Source: Mucilaginibacter sp. UBA5151
GTDB lineage: Bacteria > Bacteroidota > Bacteroidia > Sphingobacteriales > Sphingobacteriaceae
NCBI GenBank assembly: GCA_002413785.1
Contig: DHXR01000034.1
Coordinates: 24,559 to 88,558 of the forward strand
DNA: 64,000 bases
Direction: 5' to 3'
The notes under the pieces were generated by a model, which saw nothing but the letters and a program-made list of their open reading frames with translations, was not told where the DNA came from and ran no database searches. A program made the translations under genes and the position numbers. Below, in pieces: positions 7,974 through 17,788 of the stretch. Position 1 is the stretch's first letter, and each line of letters starts with the position of its first letter.

Positions 7974-10900
7974 GATGGTGCAATGGAATATAAAATTTAC
8001 TTTCTTTATCTTCTGGGTCTAAGGAAACGGAATCGGTAGCAGCGTTGCCTTGTACCCAGGCAAAAACCAGCGGTAATATTAACAAAGCGGCAAATGTTGA
8101 TGCAAATAACCCGCCTATTACCGCACGGCCTAAGGGGGAAGTCTGGTCGCCGCCTTCGCCTAAGCCCGAGGCCATGGGGATCATACCAACGATCATGGCT
8201 AAACTGGTCATCAATATTGGCCTTAAGCGCAGGGCCGCCGCTTCACGGGCCGATTTAAGCGCGTCACCATTGTGCTTGCGCAATTCTTCGGCATTGGTGA
8301 TCAGCAATACGGCGTTTGAAATAGACACCCCTACCGACATGATCATCCCCATATACGACTGCAGGTTCAGCGTGGCCCCGGTTAATTTAACCAGCAGCAG
8401 TGAACCAAACAACACTGCGGGAACCGTTGACAATACCACAAATGACATTTTGAACGACTGAAAATTAGCGGCCAGCATAAGAAAAATAACGATAACTGCC
8501 ACCAGCAAACCGCTCTGTAAACTGTCCAAAGTATCTGTCAATGTTTGGGTAAGTCCCCGTGTTGCAACCGTTAAGCCCCTTGGTAACTTCCCTAAAGACT
8601 GAATTGCCTTTTGAACATCGTCGTTTGCTGTGCCTAAATCTTTATTATTCAAATTAGCCGTAACGGTGAGCATTGGAATAGCGCCGATATCATCGTTTTC
8701 GCCATACGTGGTACCGGCTGTAACGTCGGCAACATCGCTTAAAACAGGCCTGGACTTGTCCGTCATTACCGGAATTTCGCGTACATCGTTTAAACTTGCC
8801 ATTTGGTATTCAGGAACTTCCACCTGTACGGCATAACTCAAACCTGATTTTGTGTCAACCCACACATTTTTTTCGGTATATCGCGATGACGAGGTTGACG
8901 CAACCAATGAGCGTGATATCTCATTGATAGTAACCCCTAATTCTGCCGCACGTACTCTGTCGATATTTATGTTGATTGAAGGATATTTGAAAGATTGCCC
9001 AATCTGCACATCGCGCAGGTACTTAATCTGTTTTAATTTATCGAGAACTTTGAAAGCCCACTGAATATTCTGCTTTTTATTTTTGCTTATTATGGCGACT
9101 TCAATCGGGGTGGGCGAACCCTGGCTTAAAATTTTGTCGGTAAGTTCAATTGGTTCAAAAGAGAGTTGCACAGAAGGTTGCTCTTTTTTCATTTCATTGC
9201 GAAAACGTTCCTTTAAGTCGTCCAAATTTACTTTATAATCCTCCTTTAAATTCACCTGCATTACGGCTTCCTGGGGGCCGGCCATAAACAAATAGATCGG
9301 GCTGGTTGAAAACAGCCCTGGATGCGTCCCTACCAGTGCAGATGTAACCTCTATATTTTTTTGACCCACAAGTTTTGCCAGTATATGCAAAGCATTAATA
9401 GTTATTGCCTCGGTGCGCTCAAAGCGGGTGCCGTCGGGTGCGCGTAACCTTACCTGAAAGGTTCCTGAATTTACCTTTGGCAGCACATCGCGCCCGATGA
9501 TGTTAAACATCAAAAAAGCAAGGCCCATTACTATAACCACGTAAAGGGAAACGATCCATTTGCGATTGGGCATCATCACGTCAAGCCAATGCAAAAAGCG
9601 CAGCCTGAACTTGTCAAAACGGCTTAGCTTTTTCCCCTGCATGTCCGTAGCGTTCTTTATCGCCAGTTCCTTTTGTTCCCAGGCGTCGCCTTCATCTTCC
9701 AGTGCAAAACCATCAGCATGGCTTTTATCCTCATGGTCATTTTTCATTACCCAATTGGCCATTACCGGCACAAAAGTTTGAGCCAGCAAGTATGAGGTAA
9801 CCATAGAAAAGCCAATGGCCAGGGCCAGCGGCAGGAACAGGGCACCCGGAATCCCTTTCATGGTAAAGGCCGGAGCAAATACCGCCAGGATACAAAACAA
9901 AATAAGCAGTTTAGGAAAAGCTATTTCTTTACAGGCATCCCAGATAGCCAGGGCTTTTGGCTTGCCCATAGCAAAATGCTGATGTATATTCTCGATCGTT
10001 ACCGTTGATTCATCAACCAGGATACCGATGGCAAGAGAAAGCCCGCTCAGCGTCATTATATTGATGGTTTGATGAAAAAGGTACAGGAAAAATATCCCTG
10101 ATATAATACAGGTGGGTATAGTTAATATTACAATTAAGGCGCCGCGTTTATCGCCCAAAAACAACAGCACCATTAATCCGGTCAGCACCGCACCAATCGC
10201 ACCTTCTTCAGCCAAACTCTTAACTGAATTGATCACATATACCGATTGGTCAAATACATACGAAAGTTTAACATCTTCGGGCAATAAAGCCTGGAACCGG
10301 GGTATGGCTTTCTTCAGGTTTTGCACTACGTCCCATGTAGAAGCATCGGCGGATTTGGTTATCGGCAGGTAAACAGAGCGTTTGCCGTTTACCAGGGCAT
10401 AGCTTGACGTAATATCCGCCCCATCCTCAACGGTGGCTACATCATGCAAAAAAACTGTTTGTATCCCATTTTTATACAAGGGGATATTGCCAAAATCCTT
10501 TATTTGTTTAATGGATGTATTTGAAGGCGCCAGGTAATTATAATCGCCGATACGCACATTGCCCGCAGGGGTATTCTGGTTATTGTCGCGTAAAGCAACC
10601 ACTATCTGGTCGGCAGTTAAATTATGTGAACGCAGTAATTGCGGGTCAATTTTAATAACCACGGTACGTACGTTCCCTCCGAAAGGCGCCGGGGCAACCA
10701 GGCCGGGAATTGAAGTAAATGATGAACGGATGTAAACATTTGCCATATCCAGCAACTCATTATTACTTCGTGTTGGGCTCGACAGCACTAACTGACCGAC
10801 CGGTAATGTAGAGGCGTCAAAACGTAAAATAAAGGGCGGCTGCGAGCCGGGCGGAAAACCGGCCTGGGCCCTGTTGGTATAAGCCGTTACTTCGGCAGCA

Positions 10901-11211
10901 GCCTGGGCCATATTGGTACCTTCGTAAAAAGTAAGTTTTATAAGGGTTACGCCGCTTATATTTTTTGTTTCGATACTTTTAACGCCGGATACAAACAAAA
11001 GCAGGTTAACGTATTGTTTCCCAAAATAAGCCTCCATTTGGTCGGGGGTATAACCGCCATAAGGATGTGAAACATAAATCACAGGCAGATTAAGATCAGG
11101 AAAAATATCGATCTTTATATTCCTGACAGCGCTTATCCCAAAGAAAAACAATCCTGCCACTATAACTAAAATGGTAACCGGCCTTTGAAGGGCCCCTTTT
11201 ATCAATCCCAT
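7954..11211 (-). CDS. RND family efflux pump permease (AcrB/CusA-like)
   Basis: 1085 residues, the normal length for an inner-membrane RND pump. It starts MGLIKGALQRPVTILVIVAG (TM1), has the docking and porter loops, a second membrane block (GLSLAIGILVDESTVTIENI with the Asp needed for proton relay in TM4) and the matching C-terminal block (YMGMIMSVGVSISNAVLLIT; RLRPILMTSLAMIVGMIPMA). The porter region carries LPVGQLVLSS and similar strands. It exports drugs or other toxic compounds using the proton gradient. It is co-transcribed between the TolC-like gene (13 bp upstream) and the adaptor. Confidence 0.95.
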   Translation of the reverse strand: MGLIKGALQRPVTILVIVAGLFFFGISAVRNIKIDIFPDLNLPVIYVSHPYGGYTPDQMEAYFGKQYVNLLLFVSGVKSIETKNISGVTLIKLTFYEGTNMAQAAAEVTAYTNRAQAGFPPGSQPPFILRFDASTLPVGQLVLSSPTRSNNELLDMANVYIRSSFTSIPGLVAPAPFGGNVRTVVIKIDPQLLRSHNLTADQIVVALRDNNQNTPAGNVRIGDYNYLAPSNTSIKQIKDFGNIPLYKNGIQTVFLHDVATVEDGADITSSYALVNGKRSVYLPITKSADASTWDVVQNLKKAIPRFQALLPEDVKLSYVFDQSVYVINSVKSLAEEGAIGAVLTGLMVLLFLGDKRGALIVILTIPTCIISGIFFLYLFHQTINIMTLSGLSLAIGILVDESTVTIENIHQHFAMGKPKALAIWDACKEIAFPKLLILFCILAVFAPAFTMKGIPGALFLPLALAIGFSMVTSYLLAQTFVPVMANWVMKNDHEDKSHADGFALEDEGDAWEQKELAIKNATDMQGKKLSRFDKFRLRFLHWLDVMMPNRKWIVSLYVVIVMGLAFLMFNIIGRDVLPKVNSGTFQVRLRAPDGTRFERTEAITINALHILAKLVGQKNIEVTSALVGTHPGLFSTSPIYLFMAGPQEAVMQVNLKEDYKVNLDDLKERFRNEMKKEQPSVQLSFEPIELTDKILSQGSPTPIEVAIISKNKKQNIQWAFKVLDKLKQIKYLRDVQIGQSFKYPSININIDRVRAAELGVTINEISRSLVASTSSSRYTEKNVWVDTKSGLSYAVQVEVPEYQMASLNDVREIPVMTDKSRPVLSDVADVTAGTTYGENDDIGAIPMLTVTANLNNKDLGTANDDVQKAIQSLGKLPRGLTVATRGLTQTLTDTLDSLQSGLLVAVIVIFLMLAANFQSFKMSFVVLSTVPAVLFGSLLLVKLTGATLNLQSYMGMIMSVGVSISNAVLLITNAEELRKHNGDALKSAREAAALRLRPILMTSLAMIVGMIPMASGLGEGGDQTSPLGRAVIGGLFASTFAALLILPLVFAWVQGNAATDSVSLDPEDKESKFYIPLHHHEQPQK

Positions 11212-11224
11212 TATCTGTCTGTCT

Positions 11225-12628
11225 CTAAAAGTTATTTATAAATATCCCAAAATCACCGGTTGCGGCGGCTTTGTACAGTAAGGCCTGCCAAACATTGTTC
11301 GCAGCAATATAATTATCCACCTCAGCACGGTTTAACACATACAGCGCCTGCGTAAAATCAACAATATTTGCAAGCCCGTTTTTATACAAAGTAAATTTCT
11401 GGTTGTAAGCATCCGTAGCGGCCCTCACCTCTTCGGGCACTTCGCGGTAATTTTTCAAAGCATTGCTGATTCTGGTTTCGGCAAGCGCTGCCTGATCACT
11501 CAACTGCCGACTCACCAGGTCGTATTCGTTTTTATATTGTTCCGATATGAATTTCTGGGAAGCTACCTGATAGTGCACCCTTAAAACATTGGTGATATTC
11601 CATGTTACGCCCAGGCCAAATAAATAATTAAAGCGGGTAGGGTCGGCGCCGCTGCCATAACTGCTGCTATAATCAGCCGGATTACTGCCGTAGCCAGAAC
11701 CAAACCCGGAACCCCGGCCCTGGTAAACGCCAAATACGGTAAATGCCGGATAACTGAAGGTATTTAAGTATTTGGCCTGTTCATTGCTTACGTTTATCCG
11801 GTTTTGATAAAACTGTAACAGGGGATGACCAGCGAAGTTTATTTGTGCCCGCAGATCGGCATTAACCGGCGCTCTGGTTACGAAAGTACTGTCTAACGCA
11901 AAACTCTGCGGGGGAATGCCAAGGTAAATTGCCAGCTGGTTGCTTTGCTCCTGTTCTGTTTCCTGCACGTTGGTAAGCGCTATCCTGGCGTTCGATACTT
12001 CCGCATTGGCCTGAGAGGAATCAACCCCGGCATTTAAACCGTTCTTCACCCTCGCCACCACTACTTTTTGGAGGTCGATGGCCCGGTTAAGATTATCCTG
12101 CTGCGCCTTGCTTAGCTGCTGTGCAGCCAGCAGGTTTAAATATGTACCTGCAACACGGATCTCATGCTGAAACTGTTCCTGCACCAGGTCTGTTTCATCG
12201 CGTGACACCGCCGATTTTTGAACTTTTACCTTTTCAGAAGCCCGGCCGAATGCAAAAAAGTCCCAGCTAATGTTACTCAGGTAAAGCGAACCAAAACCTG
12301 CCCTCCAGTTTTGATTAGTTCCGATAGGCCCCGAAGAAGCCGCACTCAATCCGCTAAAACCGTAAAGCGGGCCAAACTGGGAGTTAACGGTGCCATAATC
12401 CTGCTGGGCCGACAGGCTCAGGTTAGGCAGATATTCTGTTTTTGTTTCTGTTAAATAGGCTTTTGAAGCATTTAACTGGCTGGTTTTCGCCTTAATGGTA
12501 CCGTAATTGGAGAGGGCGATTTGTTCGGCATCTTTTAAACCTAATGTCTTTTGCTGACCATCGGCAGGAAGAACACCAAAAACACTTAAGCAAACTAAAA
12601 AGAGAAAATAGACAAATCTTTTTAACAT
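11225..12628 (-). CDS. TolC family outer-membrane efflux channel
   Basis: 467 residues when started at the ATG at 12628, where a normal signal peptide begins (MLKRFVYFLFLVCLSVFG, cleavage near ADGQQ). The longer frame to 12721 adds 31 residues that would hide the signal. The protein has the two repeated helical halves of OEP proteins: DAEQIALSNYGTIKAKTSQL near the start, AAQQLSKAQQDNLNRAIDLQ with VARVKNGLNAGVDSSQANAE, and the second repeat KFTLYKNGLANIVDFTQALY. It forms the outer-membrane duct for the RND pump. First gene of the three-gene operon. Confidence 0.93.
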   Translation of the reverse strand: MLKRFVYFLFLVCLSVFGVLPADGQQKTLGLKDAEQIALSNYGTIKAKTSQLNASKAYLTETKTEYLPNLSLSAQQDYGTVNSQFGPLYGFSGLSAASSGPIGTNQNWRAGFGSLYLSNISWDFFAFGRASEKVKVQKSAVSRDETDLVQEQFQHEIRVAGTYLNLLAAQQLSKAQQDNLNRAIDLQKVVVARVKNGLNAGVDSSQANAEVSNARIALTNVQETEQEQSNQLAIYLGIPPQSFALDSTFVTRAPVNADLRAQINFAGHPLLQFYQNRINVSNEQAKYLNTFSYPAFTVFGVYQGRGSGFGSGYGSNPADYSSSYGSGADPTRFNYLFGLGVTWNITNVLRVHYQVASQKFISEQYKNEYDLVSRQLSDQAALAETRISNALKNYREVPEEVRAATDAYNQKFTLYKNGLANIVDFTQALYVLNRAEVDNYIAANNVWQALLYKAAATGDFGIFINNF

Positions 12629-12846
12629 ATTGGGGATACTGAGATGCGCAAAATTAAAATTATGTTGTGTATAAATGACACATATTGAAGTATTATCACT
12701 GTTACGATTGAAAAATGGCATTTATGTGAAATAGTAATTTCGTTTAATATTACAATGGCAATATTGCTTCTGTTGTCTGCGTTCGTGTATGCAACAAATA
12801 TAGCTGTATGCGGGACATAAAAGGGCGGGGGAGAATAATCATTTTG

Positions 12847-12920
12847 CCTAACCCAACCCTCTCCAAAGGAGAGGGCTTTAACTTCGCTCTTTTTAAAGTC
12901 CTCTCCTTTGGAGAGGATTA
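12847..12920. repeat. Intergenic palindromic repeat, CTCTCCAAAGGAGAG family
   Basis: CCCTCTCCAAAGGAGAGGGC (itself a palindrome) is followed about 35 bp later by its inverted partner CTCTCCTTTGGAGAGG, forming a nested hairpin between the efflux operon and the GH8 gene. The same module with its CCTCACCCAACC flank occurs at 28302-28335 and 32363-32420, and in shortened form at 63962-63977. It is a dispersed extragenic repeat; no coding capacity. Confidence 0.8.
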
Positions 12921-13012
12921 TTTATAAGGATGTTTATTTTAAAGGCATAAATGAGGGCTACGCCGTTTAGGTGAGGCCAGCATGGCTAATACTGACCTCA
13001 AGCTATTTTCGT

Positions 13013-13020
13013 TATGTTTG
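13013..13020 (+). promoter_or_regulatory. Candidate -7 box for the GH8 gene
   Basis: TATGTTTG fits TAnnTTTG exactly, 16 bp before the ATG at 13037, which would give a very short leader. A TTG at the -33 position is not evident. Confidence 0.4.
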
Positions 13021-13036
13021 TATCAATCTTCTAATT

Positions 13037-14296
13037 ATGATCAGAGAAGCCATCATACAGAAATTGCTTTTTATAGTTCAAAAATGGCTTACATTAATTG
13101 TTATAATTTGCAATAGCTTTATTCTAAGTGCCCAGGCCCCTTTAAAACCATTCCCCCAACATGTAAAATATTTTACAGGCGCCATTAAACCCAGCCATAT
13201 TTCGCAAACCCAACTGGATAACGCTGTGCGTGATTTTTATACGCTATGGAAAAAACGATTTATAAAAAATGTACCCGGCAAACCTGAAAGTTATGTTTGG
13301 TTTGAAAACACAGGCAAAAAACAATGTGTTTCAGAAGGTCAGGGATACGGTATGATCATCGTGGCGCTGATGGCAGGCTTTGATCCTTCTGCGAAAATCA
13401 CTTATGATAAGCTGTTCCGCTATTACAAAGCCCATCCCGACCGGCGGAGTAAATATTTAATGGCCTGGGCGCAATATACAAACGGCAAAAGTTCCGACGA
13501 AACATCCGCAACTGACGGGGACATGGACATTGCTTACTCATTATTACTTGCCGATAAACAATGGGGAAGCAAAGGCCCGATAAATTACCTGCAGGCCGGC
13601 AGGGACATGATCGCTGATATTATGCAGCTTGAGATTAATCATAAAACATGGTCGGTTTTATTGTGCGATGGTGTGGAACATGACAGCAAGGATTATTTTG
13701 ATATGCGGTCCTCTGATTTTATGCCTGCGCATTTTAAGGCATTTCAGCAGGCAACAAACGATGGCAGATGGAACAAAGTGATTGATGCAAATTATAAGCT
13801 TTTCAGCAGTTTGCAGGGAAATTACAGCCCGGATGCAGGGCTTATCCCTGATTTTATTTCCCATATCAATACAAAAGCAAAACCGGCCCGCCCGCATTTT
13901 CTTGAATCGGTTTACGACGGGGAATACAATTACAATGCCTGCCGCAATCCCTGGCGCATCGCTACCGACTATTTATTAACGGGTGATAAACGTTCAAAAA
14001 ATATAGCAGATAAAATAAACCGCTGGATAAAGGAAACAACGAACAATGACCCCAATAACCTTTCTGCCGGTTATACCTTAGCCGGCCATGACATCAAAGG
14101 GCGGCATTTTGAAGCATTAAGCTTTATCGCCCCCTTTGCCGTATCGGCCATGGTTGACCGGAAAAACCAAGCCTGGTTAAACCGGGTTTGGGATTATACC
14201 GTAGCCTTTAAACTGAAAGATTTTGATTATTACGACAATACCATTAAGCTGCTGGATATGATCATTATATCGGGAAATTATTGGGAACCCCGATAA
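13037..14296 (+). CDS. Secreted glycoside hydrolase family 8 (endoglucanase-like)
   Basis: 419 residues from the ATG at 13037; the upstream in-frame ATG at 12971 gives an unlikely 22-residue extension. A hydrophobic signal segment (LTLIVIICNSFILSAQ) ends near residue 32. The GH8 signatures are present: CVSEGQGYGMIIVALMAGFD with the proton-donor Glu, and ETSATDGDMDIAYSLLLADK with the conserved Asp. Later come the aromatic substrate-binding residues, NPWRIATDYLL. GH8 enzymes cut beta-1,4-glucans or chitosan in an inverting (alpha6/alpha6) barrel. The cellulose-operon genes that often accompany GH8 are absent, so a free degradative role is more likely. Confidence 0.9.
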   Translation: MIREAIIQKLLFIVQKWLTLIVIICNSFILSAQAPLKPFPQHVKYFTGAIKPSHISQTQLDNAVRDFYTLWKKRFIKNVPGKPESYVWFENTGKKQCVSEGQGYGMIIVALMAGFDPSAKITYDKLFRYYKAHPDRRSKYLMAWAQYTNGKSSDETSATDGDMDIAYSLLLADKQWGSKGPINYLQAGRDMIADIMQLEINHKTWSVLLCDGVEHDSKDYFDMRSSDFMPAHFKAFQQATNDGRWNKVIDANYKLFSSLQGNYSPDAGLIPDFISHINTKAKPARPHFLESVYDGEYNYNACRNPWRIATDYLLTGDKRSKNIADKINRWIKETTNNDPNNLSAGYTLAGHDIKGRHFEALSFIAPFAVSAMVDRKNQAWLNRVWDYTVAFKLKDFDYYDNTIKLLDMIIISGNYWEPR

Positions 14297-14363
14297 ATAG
14301 CATATTAATGTTTTCTTTATGAAAACCATTATCATTTTTCGTCTAAAGATCCTTTATAATTTG

Positions 14364-14371
14364 TACTTTTG
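14364..14371 (+). promoter_or_regulatory. Candidate -7 box for the 14389 lipoprotein gene
   Basis: TACTTTTG matches TAnnTTTG and ends 17 bp before the ATG. The region is AT-rich and no strong -33 TTTG is seen at the usual distance. Confidence 0.35.
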
Positions 14372-14388
14372 TATAAAAATATTGCCAA

Positions 14389-15132
14389 ATGAAACCTTAT
14401 CTCTCAACATTAATAATTATTGCATCTACTGCATTTTTTTGTAGTTGTAAAAAGGCTGAAAAACAATCACCGTCAAGGCCAATTTACCTGGTGAAACAAC
14501 AAATAGTTGAATTTACTAACTACCCTATCGCCCAAAATGACACTACCCAATACAATTATGATAGTTATAACCGGTTGACGAACTACGGCTTAATTTACAA
14601 AGGCAAATATGAGCCGGAGTTTACATACTCCTATGATTCAAACGGCCGCGTTGCCGGTGTGATAGCGTATAATACGGTCACAGATACCGTTCTCAGCAGA
14701 TTGGTTTTGACTTATGGGACCAATTCCTTTACAATGGATTCGCAAGATCCAAATGGGCAGCAAGGTCACTATTTGTATACGCTTAATAATAAGCAGCAGG
14801 CCGTAAGATATGATAGTAAAAACTACTATGTGCTATATACTTATGATACGAATGGCAATATTACATCGTATAAAGTTTATGCGCAACCAGGGCAGCCAAC
14901 TGTATCTGAAGCGGGTATATTTTCATATGATAATAACAAAAATCCTTTTTTTGCTTTAAAAGGAAATTATGCGTTTGTGTTCGGGGTGTTTTCGAGGCCT
15001 AATGCTTGCATTAATAATCCTATCGGCAACTTGCAATACCAATATAACAGTGATGGGTACCCTACAAAAGTAACAGATCATGATCCTGCCCTTGGGGCCA
15101 TAAATACCTATTATATTTACACTGTCAAATAA
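14389..15132 (+). CDS. Lipoprotein with YD-repeat-like strands, unknown function
   Basis: 247 residues. A lipoprotein signal is clear: hydrophobic segment then FFCSCKK, with the lipidated Cys at about residue 20. The mature part has repeated short motifs of the form YxYDSNGRV: TQYNYDSYNRLTNYG, TYSYDSNGRVAGVI, YTYDTNGNITSYKV, QYNSDGYPTKVT. These resemble RHS/YD repeats but are few, as in the small DUF4595-type lipoproteins of Bacteroidota. Probably exposed on the outer membrane. Function unknown. Confidence 0.65.
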   Translation: MKPYLSTLIIIASTAFFCSCKKAEKQSPSRPIYLVKQQIVEFTNYPIAQNDTTQYNYDSYNRLTNYGLIYKGKYEPEFTYSYDSNGRVAGVIAYNTVTDTVLSRLVLTYGTNSFTMDSQDPNGQQGHYLYTLNNKQQAVRYDSKNYYVLYTYDTNGNITSYKVYAQPGQPTVSEAGIFSYDNNKNPFFALKGNYAFVFGVFSRPNACINNPIGNLQYQYNSDGYPTKVTDHDPALGAINTYYIYTVK

Positions 15133-15140
15133 TTATTACA

Positions 15141-15268
15141 TCATCGGTAATTTAAATCAAACATTGCTTTGGCAGCCTCTTGTCCGCTCGTTAAAGCAGG
15201 TTCTACAATCCCCTTTCAGGGCTGTGGTACAAATACGCACCTGCAAATGATACACCCGGTAAATACAT
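15141..15268 (-). pseudogene. C-terminal remnant of an FAD-dependent amine oxidase-type gene
   Basis: Reading the minus strand from about 15268, one frame gives YLPGVSFAGAYLYHSPERG and then hits a stop; shifting one base gives GIVEPALTSGQEAAKAMFDL and a stop at 15141. The joined sequence matches the last FAD-binding segment of flavin amine oxidase and phytoene-desaturase-like enzymes, in which a G-VE-A--SG--AA motif contacts the flavin. The rest of the gene is missing, so this is a dead fragment with at least one frameshift. Confidence 0.6.
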
Positions 15269-15271
15269 TCA

Positions 15272-15302
15272 GACTTACGAAGTTTTAAAAACTTCATAAG
15301 TC
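15272..15302. repeat. 31-bp palindrome, first copy
   Basis: GACTTACGAAGTTTT and AAAACTTCATAAGTC form a near-perfect hairpin. A cleaner copy (GACTTCCGAAGTTTT, GAAAACTTCGGAAGTC) lies at 48877-48907. In both places it follows a gene or remnant and could end transcription, though no T run follows. Confidence 0.7.
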
Positions 15303-15327
15303 CTTCTTTTAAGTCCTTCTTCTACAA

Positions 15328-16458
15328 CTACTTAACTGCCATTAAATCCCCTACCTCCCTGGCTGTCCGTATTAAATTCTCCCTGGTGTTTTTCATTGCG
15401 GTGGTTAAATCAGTTGGTTCATTATTGATAGCAACTAAAACATCAAAATATTGCTGCAGATCATCATCATGTTCAATTGGGACCTTTCCGGCTATACCTA
15501 TTACCGGGATATTTAATTGTTTTGCCCTTAACGCTACGCCATAAGGGCCTTTGCCCTGGAGTGTCTGCCGGTCGATGCTCCCCTCCCCTGTTATCAGCAA
15601 GTCTGTTCCCTGTAGGGCCGTATCAAAATTTGTAAGGGATAAAAAATAATCGGTCCCGTTTACCAGTTTGGCATTTAGCCAGGCATGTAAGCCTGCGGCT
15701 GCGCCACCTGCTGTGCCGCTGTGTTTTATTTGCGCTATGTTTATCCCGGTTTGCTTCTCAGTTACCTTCGCAAAATTTTTTAAAAAGGCTTCCAGTAAGG
15801 GTATATCTTCAACCGTTGCACCTTTTTGCGGACCAAAAACAGCCGCCGCACCTTCCGGGCCGAGCAGCTTGTTGTCCACATCGCAAAGAATGACTACCTC
15901 GCAATCAAAAATTCTTTTATCAAGTGCAACATTGTCAATCCGGGCCACATTAACGAGATATTTTGGTTCCGCCTGCAAGCGACGGCCTTCAGCATCTAAA
16001 AAAACAATCCCAAGCGCACTTAAAATGCCGCAACCGCCGTCAACCGTAGCCGAACCTCCCATGGCAATGATAATCCTGCTGACCCCTTCATCCAAAGCGA
16101 ACCTGATGAGTTCTCCTGTGCCGTAAGAAGATGCGTTCAAAGGGTCGGGCTCCTCCTTTTTTAACAGGCGGAGACCGGAGGCGTCAGCCATTTCTATTAC
16201 CGCTGTTTTTCCGTTGTCTATCAGGCCAAACGAAGCCATTATCTTCCTGCCCAAAGGGTCGCGAACCTCTTTTTTGATGAATTTTCCTCCGCATGTTTCG
16301 GTGATCAATGCACCGGTGCCATCGCCGCCATCGGCAATCGGAAAACAGGCGGTGCTGCAATCCAGCCTGCTTAGTTTTAAGCCCTGTTGAATGGCCGCAG
16401 CAGCATCTGATGCCGAAAGACTATTTTTAAATGCGTTGGGGGCAATTAGTATTTTCAT
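15328..16458 (-). CDS. Glycerate kinase
   Basis: 376 residues, the normal length of the GlxK/GarK family. It begins MKILIAPNAFKNSLSASDAA, has FPIADGGDGTGALITE (substrate and phosphate site), IIIAMGGSATVDGGCGILSA and near the end LITGEGSIDRQTLQGKGPYG, all family signatures. It phosphorylates D-glycerate with ATP to 2- or 3-phosphoglycerate, feeding lower glycolysis. The start lies one base after the stop codon of the upstream permease gene, so the two are one operon and presumably take up and use glycerate. Confidence 0.95.
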   Translation of the reverse strand: MKILIAPNAFKNSLSASDAAAAIQQGLKLSRLDCSTACFPIADGGDGTGALITETCGGKFIKKEVRDPLGRKIMASFGLIDNGKTAVIEMADASGLRLLKKEEPDPLNASSYGTGELIRFALDEGVSRIIIAMGGSATVDGGCGILSALGIVFLDAEGRRLQAEPKYLVNVARIDNVALDKRIFDCEVVILCDVDNKLLGPEGAAAVFGPQKGATVEDIPLLEAFLKNFAKVTEKQTGINIAQIKHSGTAGGAAAGLHAWLNAKLVNGTDYFLSLTNFDTALQGTDLLITGEGSIDRQTLQGKGPYGVALRAKQLNIPVIGIAGKVPIEHDDDLQQYFDVLVAINNEPTDLTTAMKNTRENLIRTAREVGDLMAVK

Positions 16459-16459
16459 G

Positions 16460-17788
16460 TTATAATAACTTCGACAAAATATAAACCATTGTAATGGTGG
16501 TAAGCCCCATTAACAAAGTGGCCATTGAATACACCTTTAACATGGTTTTCATTTCGAGGCCAGAAAATTTGGCGATCACCCAAAAATAGGCGTCGTTTGC
16601 ATGCGAGATCATCATGGAACCACCACCCATGGACAGCACACAAAGCAATTTACCATCGTCATTGTTTAAACCAAGGGCAGGCAACAAGGGCAGTACTATT
16701 GATGCGGCAGTTATAATAGCCACCGTGGAAGAACCCTGGGCTGTTTTTAAAACCGCGGTCAGCAAAAATGGAAAAAAGATACCCATGCTACCCAGGGCCA
16801 GCGATTGGCTAAAATGATCTCCAATTTTAGCAGCGGTTAATATGGCGCCAAATGCACCGCCCATACCAATTATAACCAAAATACCCCCGGCTTTTTCGGT
16901 CGCTTCGTGTAATATTTTACTTATTTCACTTTTCTTCCATGATCGTTTGCAATTAAATGCCAGGAATACGCCGATCATTAGGGCTATAACAGGATCGCCA
17001 ATGGCAAATAAAATTGACCGCCAGCCGTGGTATTCAGCTGTGCCGGGCGTTAAAAATGATTTAAGGCCTATTAAAAGTATGGGGATGATCACCGGAAGAC
17101 AAGCCTTTACCAGTGAAGGCAACTGTTCTGTTTGGTTCAATGCAATTTCATCATCAGCTATTTTATCGGCAACTTTTTTTCCGGCGTACCGTGCCCATAA
17201 ATAACCAGCGAGCATTGCCGGGATAGCCACTGGCACCCCGAACAACAGCAGCCTGCCAAAATCTACCCCGATTGTACCAGCGGCAGCAGTAGCGCCCGGA
17301 TGAGGCGGCACCAGGCAATGAACAGCATATAACCCCGTGGCAAGCGAAACTGACATAACGGCGATAGGGATCCCGGTACGCCTTGCCATCGACTTGTTTA
17401 GCCCGCTGAGTACAATAAAGCCCGAATCGCAGAATATGGGCAACCCTACGATAAACCCTGTAATACTCATGGCTAAAGGGGCATGCTTGTCGCCAAGCTT
17501 TTTTATCAGGAACGACGCCATAACCGCAGTACTTCCTGTATATTCCAGCAATAAGCCTAAGGTTGTACCCAATACTATTATTAATCCCAATGATTTCAAT
17601 ATGGTACCGAAGCCATCTTTTACTACAGAGAGTACGCCGCCAAGCGGTAAGCCTATGCCTAAACCCACCAATAAACAGGCGAAAAACAGAGCAAAAAAAG
17701 CCGGGACTTTATATTTCGCAGTCAATACCACAATGAGGGCTATACCTGCAAACAAAAAAGCAAGGATGTACGGGAAGGAATGGGCCAT
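16460..17788 (-). CDS. GntP family permease (gluconate/glycerate:H+ symporter)
   Basis: 442 residues with about a dozen hydrophobic segments. Recognisable GntP blocks are LVGLGIGLPLGGVLSVVKDG, GFIVGLPIFCDSGFIVLSGL, HCLVPPHPGATAAAGTIGVD and the C-terminal SMGGGSMMISHANDAYFWVI. GntP proteins import gluconate, ketogluconate or glycerate with protons. The direct coupling to a glycerate kinase gene argues that glycerate is the natural substrate here (inference). Confidence 0.93.
   Translation of the reverse strand: MAHSFPYILAFLFAGIALIVVLTAKYKVPAFFALFFACLLVGLGIGLPLGGVLSVVKDGFGTILKSLGLIIVLGTTLGLLLEYTGSTAVMASFLIKKLGDKHAPLAMSITGFIVGLPIFCDSGFIVLSGLNKSMARRTGIPIAVMSVSLATGLYAVHCLVPPHPGATAAAGTIGVDFGRLLLFGVPVAIPAMLAGYLWARYAGKKVADKIADDEIALNQTEQLPSLVKACLPVIIPILLIGLKSFLTPGTAEYHGWRSILFAIGDPVIALMIGVFLAFNCKRSWKKSEISKILHEATEKAGGILVIIGMGGAFGAILTAAKIGDHFSQSLALGSMGIFFPFLLTAVLKTAQGSSTVAIITAASIVLPLLPALGLNNDDGKLLCVLSMGGGSMMISHANDAYFWVIAKFSGLEMKTMLKVYSMATLLMGLTTITMVYILSKLL

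Noticed and set aside
8045..8461. Plus-strand frame across the RND pump gene (and similar frames at 9560, 10112, 16842, 29392, 32626, 38807, 62041)
   Set aside because: Antisense shadows of well supported genes, with no features of their own.
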